Shown in pieces: positions 27,093-35,977 of a stretch of DNA of 64,000 bases. Positions within the stretch are counted from its first letter, which is position 1. Each line of letters starts with the position of its first letter. Below the pieces are notes generated by a model. It had not been told where the DNA came from. It saw only the letters and a list, made by a program, of their open reading frames with translations, and did not search any database. The DNA is from Chelativorans sp. AA-79. GTDB lineage: Bacteria > Pseudomonadota > Alphaproteobacteria > Rhizobiales > Rhizobiaceae. The translations under genes and the position numbers were made by a program. Location: contig NZ_CP120361.1 in NCBI RefSeq assembly GCF_029457495.1, forward strand, positions 4,046,001 to 4,110,000, given 5' to 3'.

Positions 27093-28553
27093 ATGTCGCT
27101 CACGTCTGCACTGAGTATCGCCCAATCGGCGCTGTTCAACACGTCACGCCAGACGAGCATCGTTTCGCGCAACATCTCGGAAGCCTCCAATCCCGACTAT
27201 ACCAGGCGCTCCGCATCGCTCCACAGCACGGCGGGCGGAGCAAGGATCGGCGATATCCGGCGCGCGACGGACGAGGTGCTTTTCCGTCAGAACCTCTCCG
27301 CACAGTCGGGCTGGCATGCCCAATCCAGTCTCTCCAAGGGCCTCGACACGCTGCAGGTCAATGTGAACGGCGTCGACAATGCCTCCTCGCCGGCCTCCGC
27401 ACTCGGTGCGCTGCAGACGGCGCTGCAGACCTATGCCGCCACGCCTTCCAACAGGACCCTGGCCGAAAGCGCGGTCGAGGCGGCGCGCGGCGTGGTGCGG
27501 TCGCTGAACGACGGCACGGCGGCGGTACAGTCCTTCCGCTCCAGTATCGACCGGGAGATCGCCGCATCGGTGGACGAGCTCAACCGGCTTCTCGCCGATT
27601 TCGGCGCGGCCAATGAGGAGATCGTCTCCGGCACACGCGCCGGTCGCGATGTCAGCGACGCGCTCGACCGGCGCGATGCGCTGCTGAAGCAGATCTCGGC
27701 CCATGTGCCGGTCTCGACCGTCATGCGCTCCAACAACGACATGGTGCTCACCACGACGGGCGGCGTCACCCTGTTCGAGACGGTGCCGCGGCCGGTCACC
27801 TTCGCGCCGACGGCGACCTATACCGCCTCGACCGCCGGCAACGGGATCTATGTGGACGGCGTGCCGCTCACGGCCGGCAGCGGCGGCAACACCTCCGCCT
27901 CGGGAAGCCTCGCGGCCAATCTGCAACTGCGCGATCAGGTGGCCGTGCAGATGCAGCGGCAGCTCGACGAGGTCGCGCGGGGGCTGATCACGGCCTTTGC
28001 CGAGACCGACCCCGGCGGGACGCTCGCGGATGCCGCGGGGCTCTTCACCTGGCCGGGCGGCCCCGCGCTTCCGGCTGACGGCACCCTCGTGGACGGACTG
28101 GCGGGTGCGATCCGCGTCAACCCGGCCATGGATTCGACGGTGGGCGGCAACCCCGAACTGCTGCGCGACGGCGGCGCCAATGGCGGCGCCTATGTCCACA
28201 ATGCCGACGATGCGGCTTCCTATTCCGGCTTGCTCAACAGCTATGTGGAAAGGCTGGAGGAGCCGGTCTCCTTCGATCCGGCGGCCTCGCTCGGCACGTC
28301 GCGAAGCCTCATGGCCTTCTCCAGCGAGGCGATCGGCTGGCTGGAAAGCCTGCGGCAGGACGCCGCCCGCGGAGCGGAAGCGAAGGAGGCGCTGGCGATG
28401 CACACCGCCGCTTCGCTGTCCAACGAGACCGGTGTGAACATGGACGAGGAGATGGCGCTGCTGCTCGAGCTAGAGCATGCCTACCAGGCTTCCGCCCGGC
28501 TGATGTCGGTCATCGACGAGATGCTTGCGACCCTGATGGAGGCGACGCGATAG
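27093..28553 (+). CDS. flgK: Flagellar hook-associated protein 1, FlgK
   Basis: FlgK is the first hook-filament junction protein. The 486-residue product has the N-terminal axial motif (LFNTSRQTSIVSRNISEASNPDYTRRSAS), a FlgK central region (DRRDALLKQISAHV) and a C-terminal helix (NETGVNMDEEMALLLELEHAYQASARLMSVIDEMLATLM). It is followed by flgL after 2 nt. Confidence 0.94.
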   Translation: MSLTSALSIAQSALFNTSRQTSIVSRNISEASNPDYTRRSASLHSTAGGARIGDIRRATDEVLFRQNLSAQSGWHAQSSLSKGLDTLQVNVNGVDNASSPASALGALQTALQTYAATPSNRTLAESAVEAARGVVRSLNDGTAAVQSFRSSIDREIAASVDELNRLLADFGAANEEIVSGTRAGRDVSDALDRRDALLKQISAHVPVSTVMRSNNDMVLTTTGGVTLFETVPRPVTFAPTATYTASTAGNGIYVDGVPLTAGSGGNTSASGSLAANLQLRDQVAVQMQRQLDEVARGLITAFAETDPGGTLADAAGLFTWPGGPALPADGTLVDGLAGAIRVNPAMDSTVGGNPELLRDGGANGGAYVHNADDAASYSGLLNSYVERLEEPVSFDPAASLGTSRSLMAFSSEAIGWLESLRQDAARGAEAKEALAMHTAASLSNETGVNMDEEMALLLELEHAYQASARLMSVIDEMLATLMEATR

Positions 28554-28555
28554 CC

Positions 28556-29605
28556 ATGAAGGTTTCCTTCGTATCCACGAGCGCCATTTCGCAGACGCTG
28601 CGGTTCCAGATGATGCGGATGCAGGCGGATCTGGTGCAGCGCCAGGAGGAGGCGACGACGTTGCGCCTGTCGGACCCTGGCAAGGTTTTGGGAGCGCGCG
28701 CCGGCTCCAGCTTCTCCATGACGCGCGAGATCACGCGGCTTGAAGGCCTTATCGACTCCAACAGCCTGGCCGGCAACCGGCTGAAAGCCACGCAGGACAG
28801 CCTGACGCAGCTCGGGGAGATCAGCCAAGGCCTGCTTTCCACGCTGACGGCGGCGATGTCCGGGGTGAACGATACGGCGATCGTGCAGGCGGAAGCCAAG
28901 CGCGCGCTGGAATCCATGACAAGCGTGCTCAACGGCAACTTCAACGGCGAATATCTCTTCGCCGGCATCGACACGGACGTGAAGCCGCTGAACGACTTCA
29001 CCGATCCCGCCTCGCCCAACAAGGCCCAGTTCGACGCACAGTTCCTCGCCTATTTCGGCTTCAGCCAGGACGATCCAGCGGCGGCGGGAATCACGGCGGG
29101 GCAGATCGATGATTTCCTCGACACCGTCATCGAGCCGAGCTTCATGGGCGCCGGCTGGCAGACGGCCTGGTCGAACGCCTCGGACCAGCGGGTGACGAGC
29201 CGCATCGCGCCCAACGAGACGGCGCAGACCTCGATGACCGCCAATGGCGGCGGCATGCGGAAACTCGCCATGACCACCTCGGTCCTCAGCGAATTCCTCG
29301 CGATCTCGCTGGGCGACGAGGCGCGCCAGGCGCTTTACAAGCAGATGACCGCGACGGTGGGCGAAGCCGTGCCGGAAATCGCTTCCGCGCAGTCGGAGGC
29401 GGGCGTCATCGAGAAGCGCGTCAAGGATGCGAGCGAGCGCATCTCGTCCCAGATCGACCTCTACAAGATGTTCGTGAACGATCTCGAAGGGGTCGATCCC
29501 TTCGAAGCGTCAACGCGGGTGAACGAGCTCCTCACCCAGATCGAGACTTCCTATGCGCTCACCGCGCGCATCCAGCAGCTCAGCCTCCTGCGCTACCTGC
29601 CGTAA
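28556..29605 (+). CDS. flgL: Flagellar hook-associated protein 3, FlgL
   Basis: FlgL is the second junction protein, related to flagellin. The 349-residue product has a flagellin-like N-terminus (MKVSFVSTSAISQTLRFQMMRMQADLVQRQEEATT) with coiled-coil pattern and a C-terminal flagellin-like helix (YALTARIQQLSLLRYLP). The central sequence LNGNFNGEYLFAGI is typical of the FlgL/flagellin family. Confidence 0.92.
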   Translation: MKVSFVSTSAISQTLRFQMMRMQADLVQRQEEATTLRLSDPGKVLGARAGSSFSMTREITRLEGLIDSNSLAGNRLKATQDSLTQLGEISQGLLSTLTAAMSGVNDTAIVQAEAKRALESMTSVLNGNFNGEYLFAGIDTDVKPLNDFTDPASPNKAQFDAQFLAYFGFSQDDPAAAGITAGQIDDFLDTVIEPSFMGAGWQTAWSNASDQRVTSRIAPNETAQTSMTANGGGMRKLAMTTSVLSEFLAISLGDEARQALYKQMTATVGEAVPEIASAQSEAGVIEKRVKDASERISSQIDLYKMFVNDLEGVDPFEASTRVNELLTQIETSYALTARIQQLSLLRYLP

Positions 29606-29629
29606 CAGCCAAGCGAGACGGGACACTTC

Positions 29630-29977
29630 ATGTACCAATTTTCCTACAGCGAAATTCAGACCGACTCGCTGGCCGACGCGAAGGATCGCGAGCACCAGCT
29701 GCTGACGCGCTCGATCGATCTCCTCACCACCGCGCGGACCGCCGGGCCGCAATCGCGCGAGGCAACCGAAGCCATACTCTTCATGAACCGGGTCTGGACG
29801 TCGCTGGTGGAGGATCTCGGGCATCCGGACAACGCGCTGCCGAAGGAGTTGCGTGCGAACCTCATCTCCATCGGCCTGTGGCTCCTGCGCGAGGGCGAAG
29901 AGGTGCGGCAGGGCCGCTCGGACAATTTCGACGGGCTTATCGAAATCTCCCAGATCATCCGCGACGGTTTGCAATGA
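29630..29977 (+). CDS. flaF: Flagellar biosynthesis regulator FlaF
   Basis: FlaF is an alphaproteobacterial regulator of flagellin synthesis that acts together with FlbT. The 115-residue product contains the family core (ATEAILFMNRVWTSLVEDLGHPDNALPKELRANLISIGLWLLREGE). It is encoded downstream of flgL and overlaps flbT by ATGA, the usual arrangement in rhizobia and Caulobacter. Confidence 0.95.
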   Translation: MYQFSYSEIQTDSLADAKDREHQLLTRSIDLLTTARTAGPQSREATEAILFMNRVWTSLVEDLGHPDNALPKELRANLISIGLWLLREGEEVRQGRSDNFDGLIEISQIIRDGLQ

Positions 29978-30426
29978 AGAAGACACTCAAGATCTCGCTC
30001 AAGCCGAATGAGAAGATCTATGTCAACGGGGCGGTGATCAAGGTCGACCGCAAGGTCTCGCTCGAGTTCCTCAACGATGTGCAATTCCTACTGCAGCAGC
30101 ATGTCCTGCAGCCGGAGGAGGCGAGCACGCCGCTGCGGCAGCTCTACTTCGTCGTCCAGGTGATGCTGATGAGCCCAGACAATGCCGAGAAGACGCGGCA
30201 GCTTTTCAAAAGCACGCTCGGCAATCTTCTTTCCGTCTTCCGGAACGAGCGCATCCTTGCAGGCCTGAAGCACATCGACACGCTGGTCGGCGAAGGCGAC
30301 GTCTACGAGGCGCTGAAGGCGATCCGCGCGCTTTATCCGCTGGAGGAGGAGATCCTGTCGGGGCAGCGCCAAAGCCCCGAAACGAACAGCCCCGAATTCA
30401 GCTTTGCACGCGCGGTGGGAGAATAG
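29974..30426 (+). CDS. flbT: Flagellin mRNA translational regulator FlbT
   Basis: FlbT binds the 5' leader of flagellin mRNA in Caulobacter and limits translation; in rhizobia and Brucella it promotes flagellin synthesis. The 150-residue product (start at ATG 29974) has the family block LKISLKPNEKIYVNGAVIKVDRKVSLEFLNDVQFLLQQHV. The leader structures of the two flagellins in this window are natural target candidates. Confidence 0.95.
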   Translation: MKKTLKISLKPNEKIYVNGAVIKVDRKVSLEFLNDVQFLLQQHVLQPEEASTPLRQLYFVVQVMLMSPDNAEKTRQLFKSTLGNLLSVFRNERILAGLKHIDTLVGEGDVYEALKAIRALYPLEEEILSGQRQSPETNSPEFSFARAVGE

Positions 30427-30427
30427 A

Positions 30428-30817
30428 ATGAATGTCTCGACAGTGAATTCGGCCTCGCAATCCCAGCAGCAGGCCTCCGCTCCGCAGACCGTCGACTATC
30501 AGGCCTTTCTCAAGCTGCTCGTCGCGGAGATGAAGAACCAGGACCCGACGAGCCCGATGGAATCGACCGACTACGTGGCCCAGCTCGCCACGTTCTCGCA
30601 GGTCGAGCAGTCGGTGCAGATGAACTCCAAGCTCGAGCAGATCCTGGCGGCCTCGTCGCTCTCCCAGGCGGGCAGCCTCGTGGGGCGCGAGATCACCTCC
30701 GCCGACGGCACGGTGAAGGGCACCGTGGCCGAGGTGAAGCTCTACAGCGACGGCGTCGTCGCCAAGCTCGACAGCGGAGAAGAGGTGATCGTCGGACCCG
30801 GCGTGGTGATCCGCTGA
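30428..30817 (+). CDS. flgD: Flagellar hook capping protein FlgD
   Basis: FlgD is the hook scaffold cap. The 129-residue product starts at the ATG at 30428, one base after the flbT stop codon. It keeps the N-terminal FlgD motif (FLKLLVAEMKNQDPTSPMESTDYVAQLATFSQVEQ) but lacks the long C-terminal FlgD Ig-like domains of enterobacterial proteins (about 230 residues). Short FlgD is normal in rhizobia. The upstream in-frame ATG at 30404 lies inside flbT and is rejected. Confidence 0.93.
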   Translation: MNVSTVNSASQSQQQASAPQTVDYQAFLKLLVAEMKNQDPTSPMESTDYVAQLATFSQVEQSVQMNSKLEQILAASSLSQAGSLVGREITSADGTVKGTVAEVKLYSDGVVAKLDSGEEVIVGPGVVIR

Positions 30818-30818
30818 C

Positions 30819-31085
30819 ATGAACGAGGCCGACGCGCTGGAAATCGCGCAATACGCGATCTGGACGGTGCTGCTCGCCTGCGCGCCCGGCGTCGTCGTGG
30901 CGATGGTCGTGGGCATCGGCATCGCGCTGGTGCAGGCATTGACCCAGGTACAGGAGATCACGCTGACCTTCGTGCCGAAGATCGTCGCCATCCTGCTCGC
31001 GGTCGCCCTGTCCGGCCCGTTCATCGGCGCGCAGATCTCGTCCTTCACGACCGTCATCTTCCAGCGCATCGAGAACGGGTTCTAG
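30819..31085 (+). CDS. fliQ: Flagellar export gate protein FliQ
   Basis: FliQ is a small export-gate subunit. The 88-residue product has two hydrophobic segments (about 15-38 and 55-75) and the conserved [16 protein letters not shown] block. It starts 1 nt after flgD and ends 55 nt before flhA. Confidence 0.95.
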   Translation: MNEADALEIAQYAIWTVLLACAPGVVVAMVVGIGIALVQALTQVQEITLTFVPKIVAILLAVALSGPFIGAQISSFTTVIFQRIENGF

Positions 31086-31098
31086 CTCTCCGCCTTCG

Positions 31099-31120
31099 CA
31101 CAAGCTTCGGCCGGTAACGT
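31099..31120 (+). promoter_or_regulatory. Predicted Rem/FtcR-type promoter of flhA
   Basis: CACAAG (31099-31104) is followed after 10 nt by TAACGT (31115-31120), only 20 nt before the flhA start. It shares the octamer CAAGCTTC with the fliF and flgJ sites. The upstream half-site is not conserved. Confidence 0.5.
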
Positions 31121-31140
31121 GCCTTCCATGGAGGCGTGAC

Positions 31141-33228
31141 ATGGCATCGAGCGAAGGCGTTCTCGTCCCGGAGAGGGGAAAACACGGCCGCGATGTGGGC
31201 TTCGCGGTCGGCATCGTCATCATCCTCTCGATCCTGTTTCTGCCCGTACCGGCCTTCCTCATCGATGTCGGGCTCGCCTTCTCGATCGCCTTCTCGGTGC
31301 TCATCCTGATGGTGGCGCTCTGGATCCCGCGGCCGCTCGACTTCTCGTCCTTCCCCACCATTCTCCTCATCTCCACCATGCTGCGCCTTTCGCTCAATAT
31401 CGCGACGACGCGCATGATCCTGTCCGAGGGGCACGAGGGCACGAACGCGGCCGGCTATGTGATCGGCGGCTTCTCCAAGCTGGTGATGAGCGGCGATTTC
31501 GTCATCGGCCTGATCGTCTTCCTCATCCTGATCGTGGTGAATTTCGTCGTCATCACCAAGGGCTCCACCCGCATCGCCGAGGTGGGCGCGCGCTTCACGC
31601 TCGACGCCATTCCCGGCAAACAGATGTCCATCGACGCCGACGTCTCGGCCGGCATCATCGACGAGAAGGAGGCGCAGCGGCGCCGGCGCGAGCTGGAGGA
31701 GGAGAGCGCCTTCTTCGGCGCCATGGACGGCGCCTCGAAATTCGTGCGCGGCGACGCGATCGCCGGCCTCATCATCACCGCCATCAACATCGTGGGCGGC
31801 ATCGCCATAGGTTACGCCCGCCACGGCATGGATCTGGGCGAATCCGCCGACATCTTCACCAAGCTTTCCGTGGGCGACGGCCTCGTCTCGCAGATCCCGG
31901 CGCTCATCGTGTCGCTTGCCGCGGGTCTCCTCGTCTCCAAGGGCGGCACGCGCGGCTCGGCGGACCAGGCCGTCTTCGGCCAGCTCAGCGCCTATCCGCG
32001 CGCGCTCTTCGTGGCCGCGATGCTGCTCGGCGTGCTGGCGCTCGTCCCCGGGCTTCCCGCCTTGCCCTTCCTGGCGCTCGGCGGCGTCATGGCCGGGCTC
32101 GGCTATGTGCTGCCCAGGCGGGAGAAGCAGCGCGCCGACGCCGCCGTGGAAGCCGAACGCCAGGAACAGCTCGCCGCGTCCGAGGAGGAGCAGAACTCCG
32201 TCAAGGCCTCGCTCAAGACGGCCGAGATCGAGCTGCTCATCGGCAAGCAACTCTCGACGCGGCTCATCGCCTCGCACCAGGAACTCGCCTTCCGCATGAA
32301 CAAGATGCGCAAGAAGTTCGCCACCCAGTACGGCTTCGTGGTGCCGGAAGTCCGCCTCTCCGACGATTTTTCCATCCCGCCCAAGAGCTACCGGATCAAG
32401 GTACACGGAACCGTGGTCGCCGAATACCAGCTCCGCGTGGGCGAGCTCATGGTGCTGCTCGGCGGCAGGCCCGCACCCGAAATTCCCGGCGAGGAGGTGA
32501 AGGAGCCCGCCTTCGGCATGCGCGCCTATTCGGTGCCGGAGATGTTCGCGGAGGACCTGAAGAACGAGCAGCTCTCCTATGCAGACAACATGTCGGTGCT
32601 GCTCACCCATCTTTCGGAGGTCATCCGCAACAACCTGCCGCAACTTCTCTCCTACAAGGACATGAAGGCGCTGATCGACCGGCTCGACCCGGAATACCGC
32701 AAGCTCGCCGACGAGATCTGCTCTTCCCACATCACCTATCCCGGCCTGCAGGCGGTCCTGAAGCTGCTCCTGGCCGAGCGCGTTTCGATCCGCAACCTGC
32801 ATCTCATCATCGAAGCCATCGCCGAGATCGCGCCGCATGTGCGCCGCACGGAGCAAATCGTCGAGCATGTGCGCATCCGCATGGCACAGCAGATCTGCGG
32901 CGATCTCAGCGATGCGGGCGCGCTGAAGGTGCTCAGGCTCGGCAACCGTTGGGATCTTGCCTTCCACCAGGCGCTGAAGCGCGACCCCAAGGGCGAGGTG
33001 CGCGAGTTCGACATCGATCCGCGCCAGCTCGAGGAATTCGGCCAGGAGGCGGCGAAGGCGATCCGCACCCAGATCGATGCCGGCGAGCGTTTCGTGCTCG
33101 TCACCGCGCCCGAGGCGCGGCCCTATGTGCGCATGATCATCGAGCGCCTGTTCCCGACGCTCCCGGTGCTGAGCCATGTCGAGATCGCCAAGGGCGTGGA
33201 GATCAAGGTGCTGGGGGCGATTTCCTGA
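31141..33228 (+). CDS. flhA: Flagellar export gate protein FlhA
   Basis: FlhA is the large export-gate protein that receives substrate-chaperone complexes. The 695-residue product has eight hydrophobic segments in residues 20-330, the FHIPEP-type region ([28 protein letters not shown]) and a cytoplasmic C-domain (about 360-695) with [27 protein letters not shown]. The length is standard and no break is visible. The GGAGG Shine-Dalgarno is at 31130-31134. Confidence 0.97.
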   Translation: MASSEGVLVPERGKHGRDVGFAVGIVIILSILFLPVPAFLIDVGLAFSIAFSVLILMVALWIPRPLDFSSFPTILLISTMLRLSLNIATTRMILSEGHEGTNAAGYVIGGFSKLVMSGDFVIGLIVFLILIVVNFVVITKGSTRIAEVGARFTLDAIPGKQMSIDADVSAGIIDEKEAQRRRRELEEESAFFGAMDGASKFVRGDAIAGLIITAINIVGGIAIGYARHGMDLGESADIFTKLSVGDGLVSQIPALIVSLAAGLLVSKGGTRGSADQAVFGQLSAYPRALFVAAMLLGVLALVPGLPALPFLALGGVMAGLGYVLPRREKQRADAAVEAERQEQLAASEEEQNSVKASLKTAEIELLIGKQLSTRLIASHQELAFRMNKMRKKFATQYGFVVPEVRLSDDFSIPPKSYRIKVHGTVVAEYQLRVGELMVLLGGRPAPEIPGEEVKEPAFGMRAYSVPEMFAEDLKNEQLSYADNMSVLLTHLSEVIRNNLPQLLSYKDMKALIDRLDPEYRKLADEICSSHITYPGLQAVLKLLLAERVSIRNLHLIIEAIAEIAPHVRRTEQIVEHVRIRMAQQICGDLSDAGALKVLRLGNRWDLAFHQALKRDPKGEVREFDIDPRQLEEFGQEAAKAIRTQIDAGERFVLVTAPEARPYVRMIIERLFPTLPVLSHVEIAKGVEIKVLGAIS

Positions 33229-33294
33229 CGGACATGCCGAGCCGCTGCGCACCCCCTCTGCCCCATACCATCGCCACGTCCGCACCGCGCGGCC

Positions 33295-34041
33295 ATGATT
33301 GAGACGGCCGTCATCGCCGCCTTCCTCGCCTTCTGCCGGGTCGGCGCCTGTTTCATGCTGATGCCGGCGCTCGGCAGCGCCCGCGTGCCCATGCAGGTGA
33401 GGCTCTTCGTGGCCGTCGGCGCCTCGCTCGCCCTCCTCGCGCATTTGTGGGACACCATCGCGCCCCATGCAGGAGACCGGCCAGACAGGCTCTTCCTGGT
33501 CATCGTCTCGGAGCTTCTGATCGGCGCACTGATCGGGCTCGTCGCGCGCTTCTACGTGCTCGCGCTCCAGTTCATGGGCTCGGCCATCGCCATGATGATC
33601 GGCTTCGGCATGGCCGGTGGCGGCATTGCCATCGAAGAGAACGAGCCGCAGCCAGCGGTGGCGGCCATCATCTCCTTTTCGGCGCTGATGCTGCTCTTCG
33701 TGCTCGATTTCCATCATGGGGTCATCCAGGCCCTGGTGACCTCCTACCGCCTCGCGCCCATGGATGCCCTGTTCGATGCGCAGTCGGCACTCATCGACCT
33801 GTCGGACACGCTCTCGCAATCCTTCTTCGTGATGATCCGGCTTGGCAGCCCCTTCATCGCCTATGCCATCCTGATCAATCTCGCCTTCGGCTTCATCAAC
33901 AAGCTCACGCCGCAGATTCCCATCTATTTCATCTCGCTGCCCTTCGTCATCGCGGGCGGACTTGTGCTTCTCTATTTCGGCATCGGCTCTCTGCTCGCGC
34001 TCTTTGCCGACGGCTTCTTCCCCACAACGATCGGAAGGTGA
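33295..34041 (+). CDS. fliR: Flagellar export gate protein FliR
   Basis: FliR is the remaining export-gate subunit. The 248-residue product has hydrophobic segments through residues 8-30, 40-58, 70-105, 125-150, 180-205 and 210-238, with the family patterns ELLIGALIGLVARFYVLALQFMGSAIAMMIG and LGSPFIAYAILINLAFGFINKLTPQIPIYFISLPF. It follows flhA after 66 nt and is followed closely by a small coiled-coil gene. Confidence 0.95.
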   Translation: MIETAVIAAFLAFCRVGACFMLMPALGSARVPMQVRLFVAVGASLALLAHLWDTIAPHAGDRPDRLFLVIVSELLIGALIGLVARFYVLALQFMGSAIAMMIGFGMAGGGIAIEENEPQPAVAAIISFSALMLLFVLDFHHGVIQALVTSYRLAPMDALFDAQSALIDLSDTLSQSFFVMIRLGSPFIAYAILINLAFGFINKLTPQIPIYFISLPFVIAGGLVLLYFGIGSLLALFADGFFPTTIGR

Positions 34042-34044
34042 GCA

Positions 34045-34434
34045 ATGGACAGGCGGCACCGGCTGGCGAAACTCCTCATCCTGCAGCAGCGGATCAAGGG
34101 ACTGCACGAGGCGCGCCATGCCGCCGGTCTCAAGCAGGCTGCCGACGCCCAGGAAGAGGCGAAGACCCTCATGGAAAGCCTCGCGGCCCCCGACAGCGTC
34201 TCCTCCCTCTTTCCCGGCCTCTGGCACGAGCGGATCGGCAGGGCGTTCGCCAGGCGCGATGCGCATCAGGAGGAAGCCCGGGCGGAGATGGAGAAGGTCG
34301 CCGCGGCCAGCGCCCGCGCCGACATAGTGAAGCGCGCGCATCGCACCGCGCAGCAGCGACATGAGCGGAACGCGGAGGAACGCGCCGTGCTCGAGATCAT
34401 CGAACGCATGCCGAAGCCTGACGGCTCCCAATAG
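34045..34434 (+). CDS. Small coiled-coil protein after fliR, candidate FliJ analogue
   Basis: The product is 129 residues, highly charged and almost entirely helical with heptad-like patterns (RRHRLAKLLILQQRIKGLHEARHAA, then AHQEEARAEMEKVAAASARADIVKRAHRTAQQRHERNAEERAVLEI). There is no signal peptide or membrane segment. It starts 3 nt after fliR. Size, coiled-coil content and location in an export-gate operon match FliJ-type general chaperones, and no other fliJ is visible here. This is inference from shape and position. Confidence 0.6.
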   Translation: MDRRHRLAKLLILQQRIKGLHEARHAAGLKQAADAQEEAKTLMESLAAPDSVSSLFPGLWHERIGRAFARRDAHQEEARAEMEKVAAASARADIVKRAHRTAQQRHERNAEERAVLEIIERMPKPDGSQ

Positions 34435-34452
34435 ACCTGCAAAATGCTCAGG

Positions 34453-34483
34453 CAAGTCTGCCGCAAGCTTCCCCTGCCATATT
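34453..34483 (+). promoter_or_regulatory. Predicted Rem/FtcR-type promoter of flgJ-like operon
   Basis: CAAG half-sites lie 11 bp apart (34453-34456 and 34464-34467, the second as CGCAAG starting at 34462), followed after 10 nt by CATATT (34478-34483). The first -10 base differs from the TAG of other sites. The gene start is 26 nt downstream. Confidence 0.5.
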
Positions 34484-34509
34484 GGCTTTGTTGAAACGGA
34501 TCATCGGTC

Positions 34510-35058
34510 GTGGCGATTTCACCTCCAGGCGACATCCTTCTCGAAGTGGCCCGCGCGGCCAGCCCGGAAAAGGTGCAGGCGGCCCAGGTGCGCCTGCGCG
34601 CCATCGCCGGCGCCGGCAATGGCGCATTCGACCACCACACGGCAGTCGAGGCCTCCGCCCATGCCGGGCAAAGGCTCCCTGCCGCTGCGGATCAGCCCGA
34701 TGCCTTCGTGAAGTTCGAGGCGATGGTGCTGGAAAGCTTCTTCCAGACAATGCTGCCCAAGGATGCCGGCACCGCCTATGGCGAAGGGCTTTCCGGCGAG
34801 ATGTGGCGCGGCCTGCTGGCCGGTCAGCTGGGCGAGGTCTTCGCCAGGCGCGGCGGCATCGGCATCGCCGGGCGCGTGCTGGGCGATCATTACCTCGAGG
34901 ACGGAACGAAGATTCCCGTCGCCGGAGTTTCCTTCGGCCGGCAAGCCGCGGAGGCCGCGGAGCAGGCGGCCCTCTCTACAGCGCTGGTCGAGGAGATCGA
35001 GCGCCAGGCGGCAAAACCTCTGGCCGGCGGGGCACCGTCCCCGGAGAATGGAGAGTAG
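34510..35058 (+). CDS. flgJ: Rod-binding protein, FlgJ N-domain/CheL type
   Basis: The 182-residue product contains the rod-binding domain of FlgJ (FEAMVLESFFQTMLPKDAG, LSGEMWRGLLAGQLGEVFARRGGIGIA), a rod scaffold exported by the flagellar system; in alphaproteobacteria the same domain occurs as CheL. The muramidase domain of enterobacterial FlgJ is absent and is supplied by the separate SLT protein at 24352-24903. The start is GTG at 34510. It begins the last flagellar unit, with two small genes. Confidence 0.85.
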   Translation: MAISPPGDILLEVARAASPEKVQAAQVRLRAIAGAGNGAFDHHTAVEASAHAGQRLPAAADQPDAFVKFEAMVLESFFQTMLPKDAGTAYGEGLSGEMWRGLLAGQLGEVFARRGGIGIAGRVLGDHYLEDGTKIPVAGVSFGRQAAEAAEQAALSTALVEEIERQAAKPLAGGAPSPENGE

Positions 35059-35064
35059 CAGGAG

Positions 35065-35487
35065 ATGCGGAAACCGCCCATGCAAGATCTGATCACCAAG
35101 CCTGGTCCCGGTCCGGCCGCGGACGCGATCCCATCGGACGGACGAGGCTCCAGCCTGCTCAGCCTGATGGTTCGGATCGAGGACTGCATCGAGACCGAGA
35201 CGGCGTCGCTGCGCGCGGATCCCCGTTTCGACATCAAGGCGTCGAACGCGCGCAAGGGCCGCCACCTCCACGAATTGACCAAGGCGCTCAAGGGAATGAA
35301 GGAGAGCGACCTCGATCCCGAGCACCGTGCGGCGATGACCCGGCTGCGGGCCAAGCTGGCCATCAACGAGGCAACGATCCGGGCTCATCTGAGCGCGGTG
35401 GGCGAGATCGCATCTCTTTTGCAGAACGTGATCGAGCGCGCGCAGGCCGACGGCACCTATTCCATGCACGAGTTCGGGCAGCGATAG
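35065..35487 (+). CDS. Small helical flagellar-locus protein, FlgN-like candidate
   Basis: The product has 140 residues with a disordered N-terminus (about 1-30, PGPGPAADAIP) and a helical C-terminal part (SLLSLMVRIEDCIETETASL, NARKGRHLHELTKALKG, LRAKLAINEATIRAHLSAVGEIASLLQNVIERA). The pattern of a first helix, an NxRKGRxLxEL segment and a long NEATIRAHL helix resembles FlgN, the FlgK/FlgL export chaperone, but I cannot claim homology. It starts 6 nt after flgJ. Confidence 0.55.
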   Translation: MRKPPMQDLITKPGPGPAADAIPSDGRGSSLLSLMVRIEDCIETETASLRADPRFDIKASNARKGRHLHELTKALKGMKESDLDPEHRAAMTRLRAKLAINEATIRAHLSAVGEIASLLQNVIERAQADGTYSMHEFGQR

Positions 35488-35491
35488 GCCG

Positions 35492-35977
35492 ATGTTCAAA
35501 TTCGTCCTGGCCGCCATCTGGATCAGTGCCGCCACGCTCGGCGCCGTGCTCTATTCCTTCCAGATGTCGCAGGCGCGCGGCAATGCGGAGCCCGCACCGC
35601 CCTTCTTCGGCGGGCTCGATTATGTGCGCACCGGCGTGATGTCGGTGCCCGTCGTGAAGAACGGCCGGGTGGACGGCTATTTCCTGGCGCGTCTCGTCTA
35701 CACGGTCGAGCCAGCCAAGATGAAGGCGCTCTCCCTGCCGGCGAACCTCCTCCTGCTCGACCAGCTTCACTCCTATCTCTACGGCAATCCCCAGATCGAC
35801 TTCTCCGACAAGGAACACGTCGATCTCGACGCGCTGCGCGGCGGAATCCGCGACAGCATCAATGCACGTGTGGGCGACAAGCTCGTGCACGAGGTGCTGG
35901 TCGAGCAGATCGACTATCTCTCAAAGGCCGACATCCGCGACAACGCCATCCGCCGACGCCTCGGCCCGGAGCCGTGA
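35492..35977 (+). CDS. Membrane-anchored flagellar-locus protein of unknown function
   Basis: The product is 161 residues with an N-terminal membrane segment (about 4-24) and a periplasmic domain with the pattern VPVVKNGRVDGYFLARLVYTVE followed by helices (LRGGIRDSINARVGDKLVHEVLVEQIDYLSKADIRDNAIRRRLG). This layout (one membrane segment, beta-rich part, long C-terminal helix) recalls FliL-type SPFH-like proteins but a true fliL is at 14153-14650. It is the last gene of the flagellar cluster. Confidence 0.6.
   Translation: MFKFVLAAIWISAATLGAVLYSFQMSQARGNAEPAPPFFGGLDYVRTGVMSVPVVKNGRVDGYFLARLVYTVEPAKMKALSLPANLLLLDQLHSYLYGNPQIDFSDKEHVDLDALRGGIRDSINARVGDKLVHEVLVEQIDYLSKADIRDNAIRRRLGPEP

Noticed and set aside
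31054..34455. A 1133-codon open frame on the minus strand
   Set aside because: It is antisense to flhA, fliR and the next gene, which have clear family motifs. High GC produces long antisense frames. The product is an arginine/histidine/glutamate-rich sequence without a known fold.
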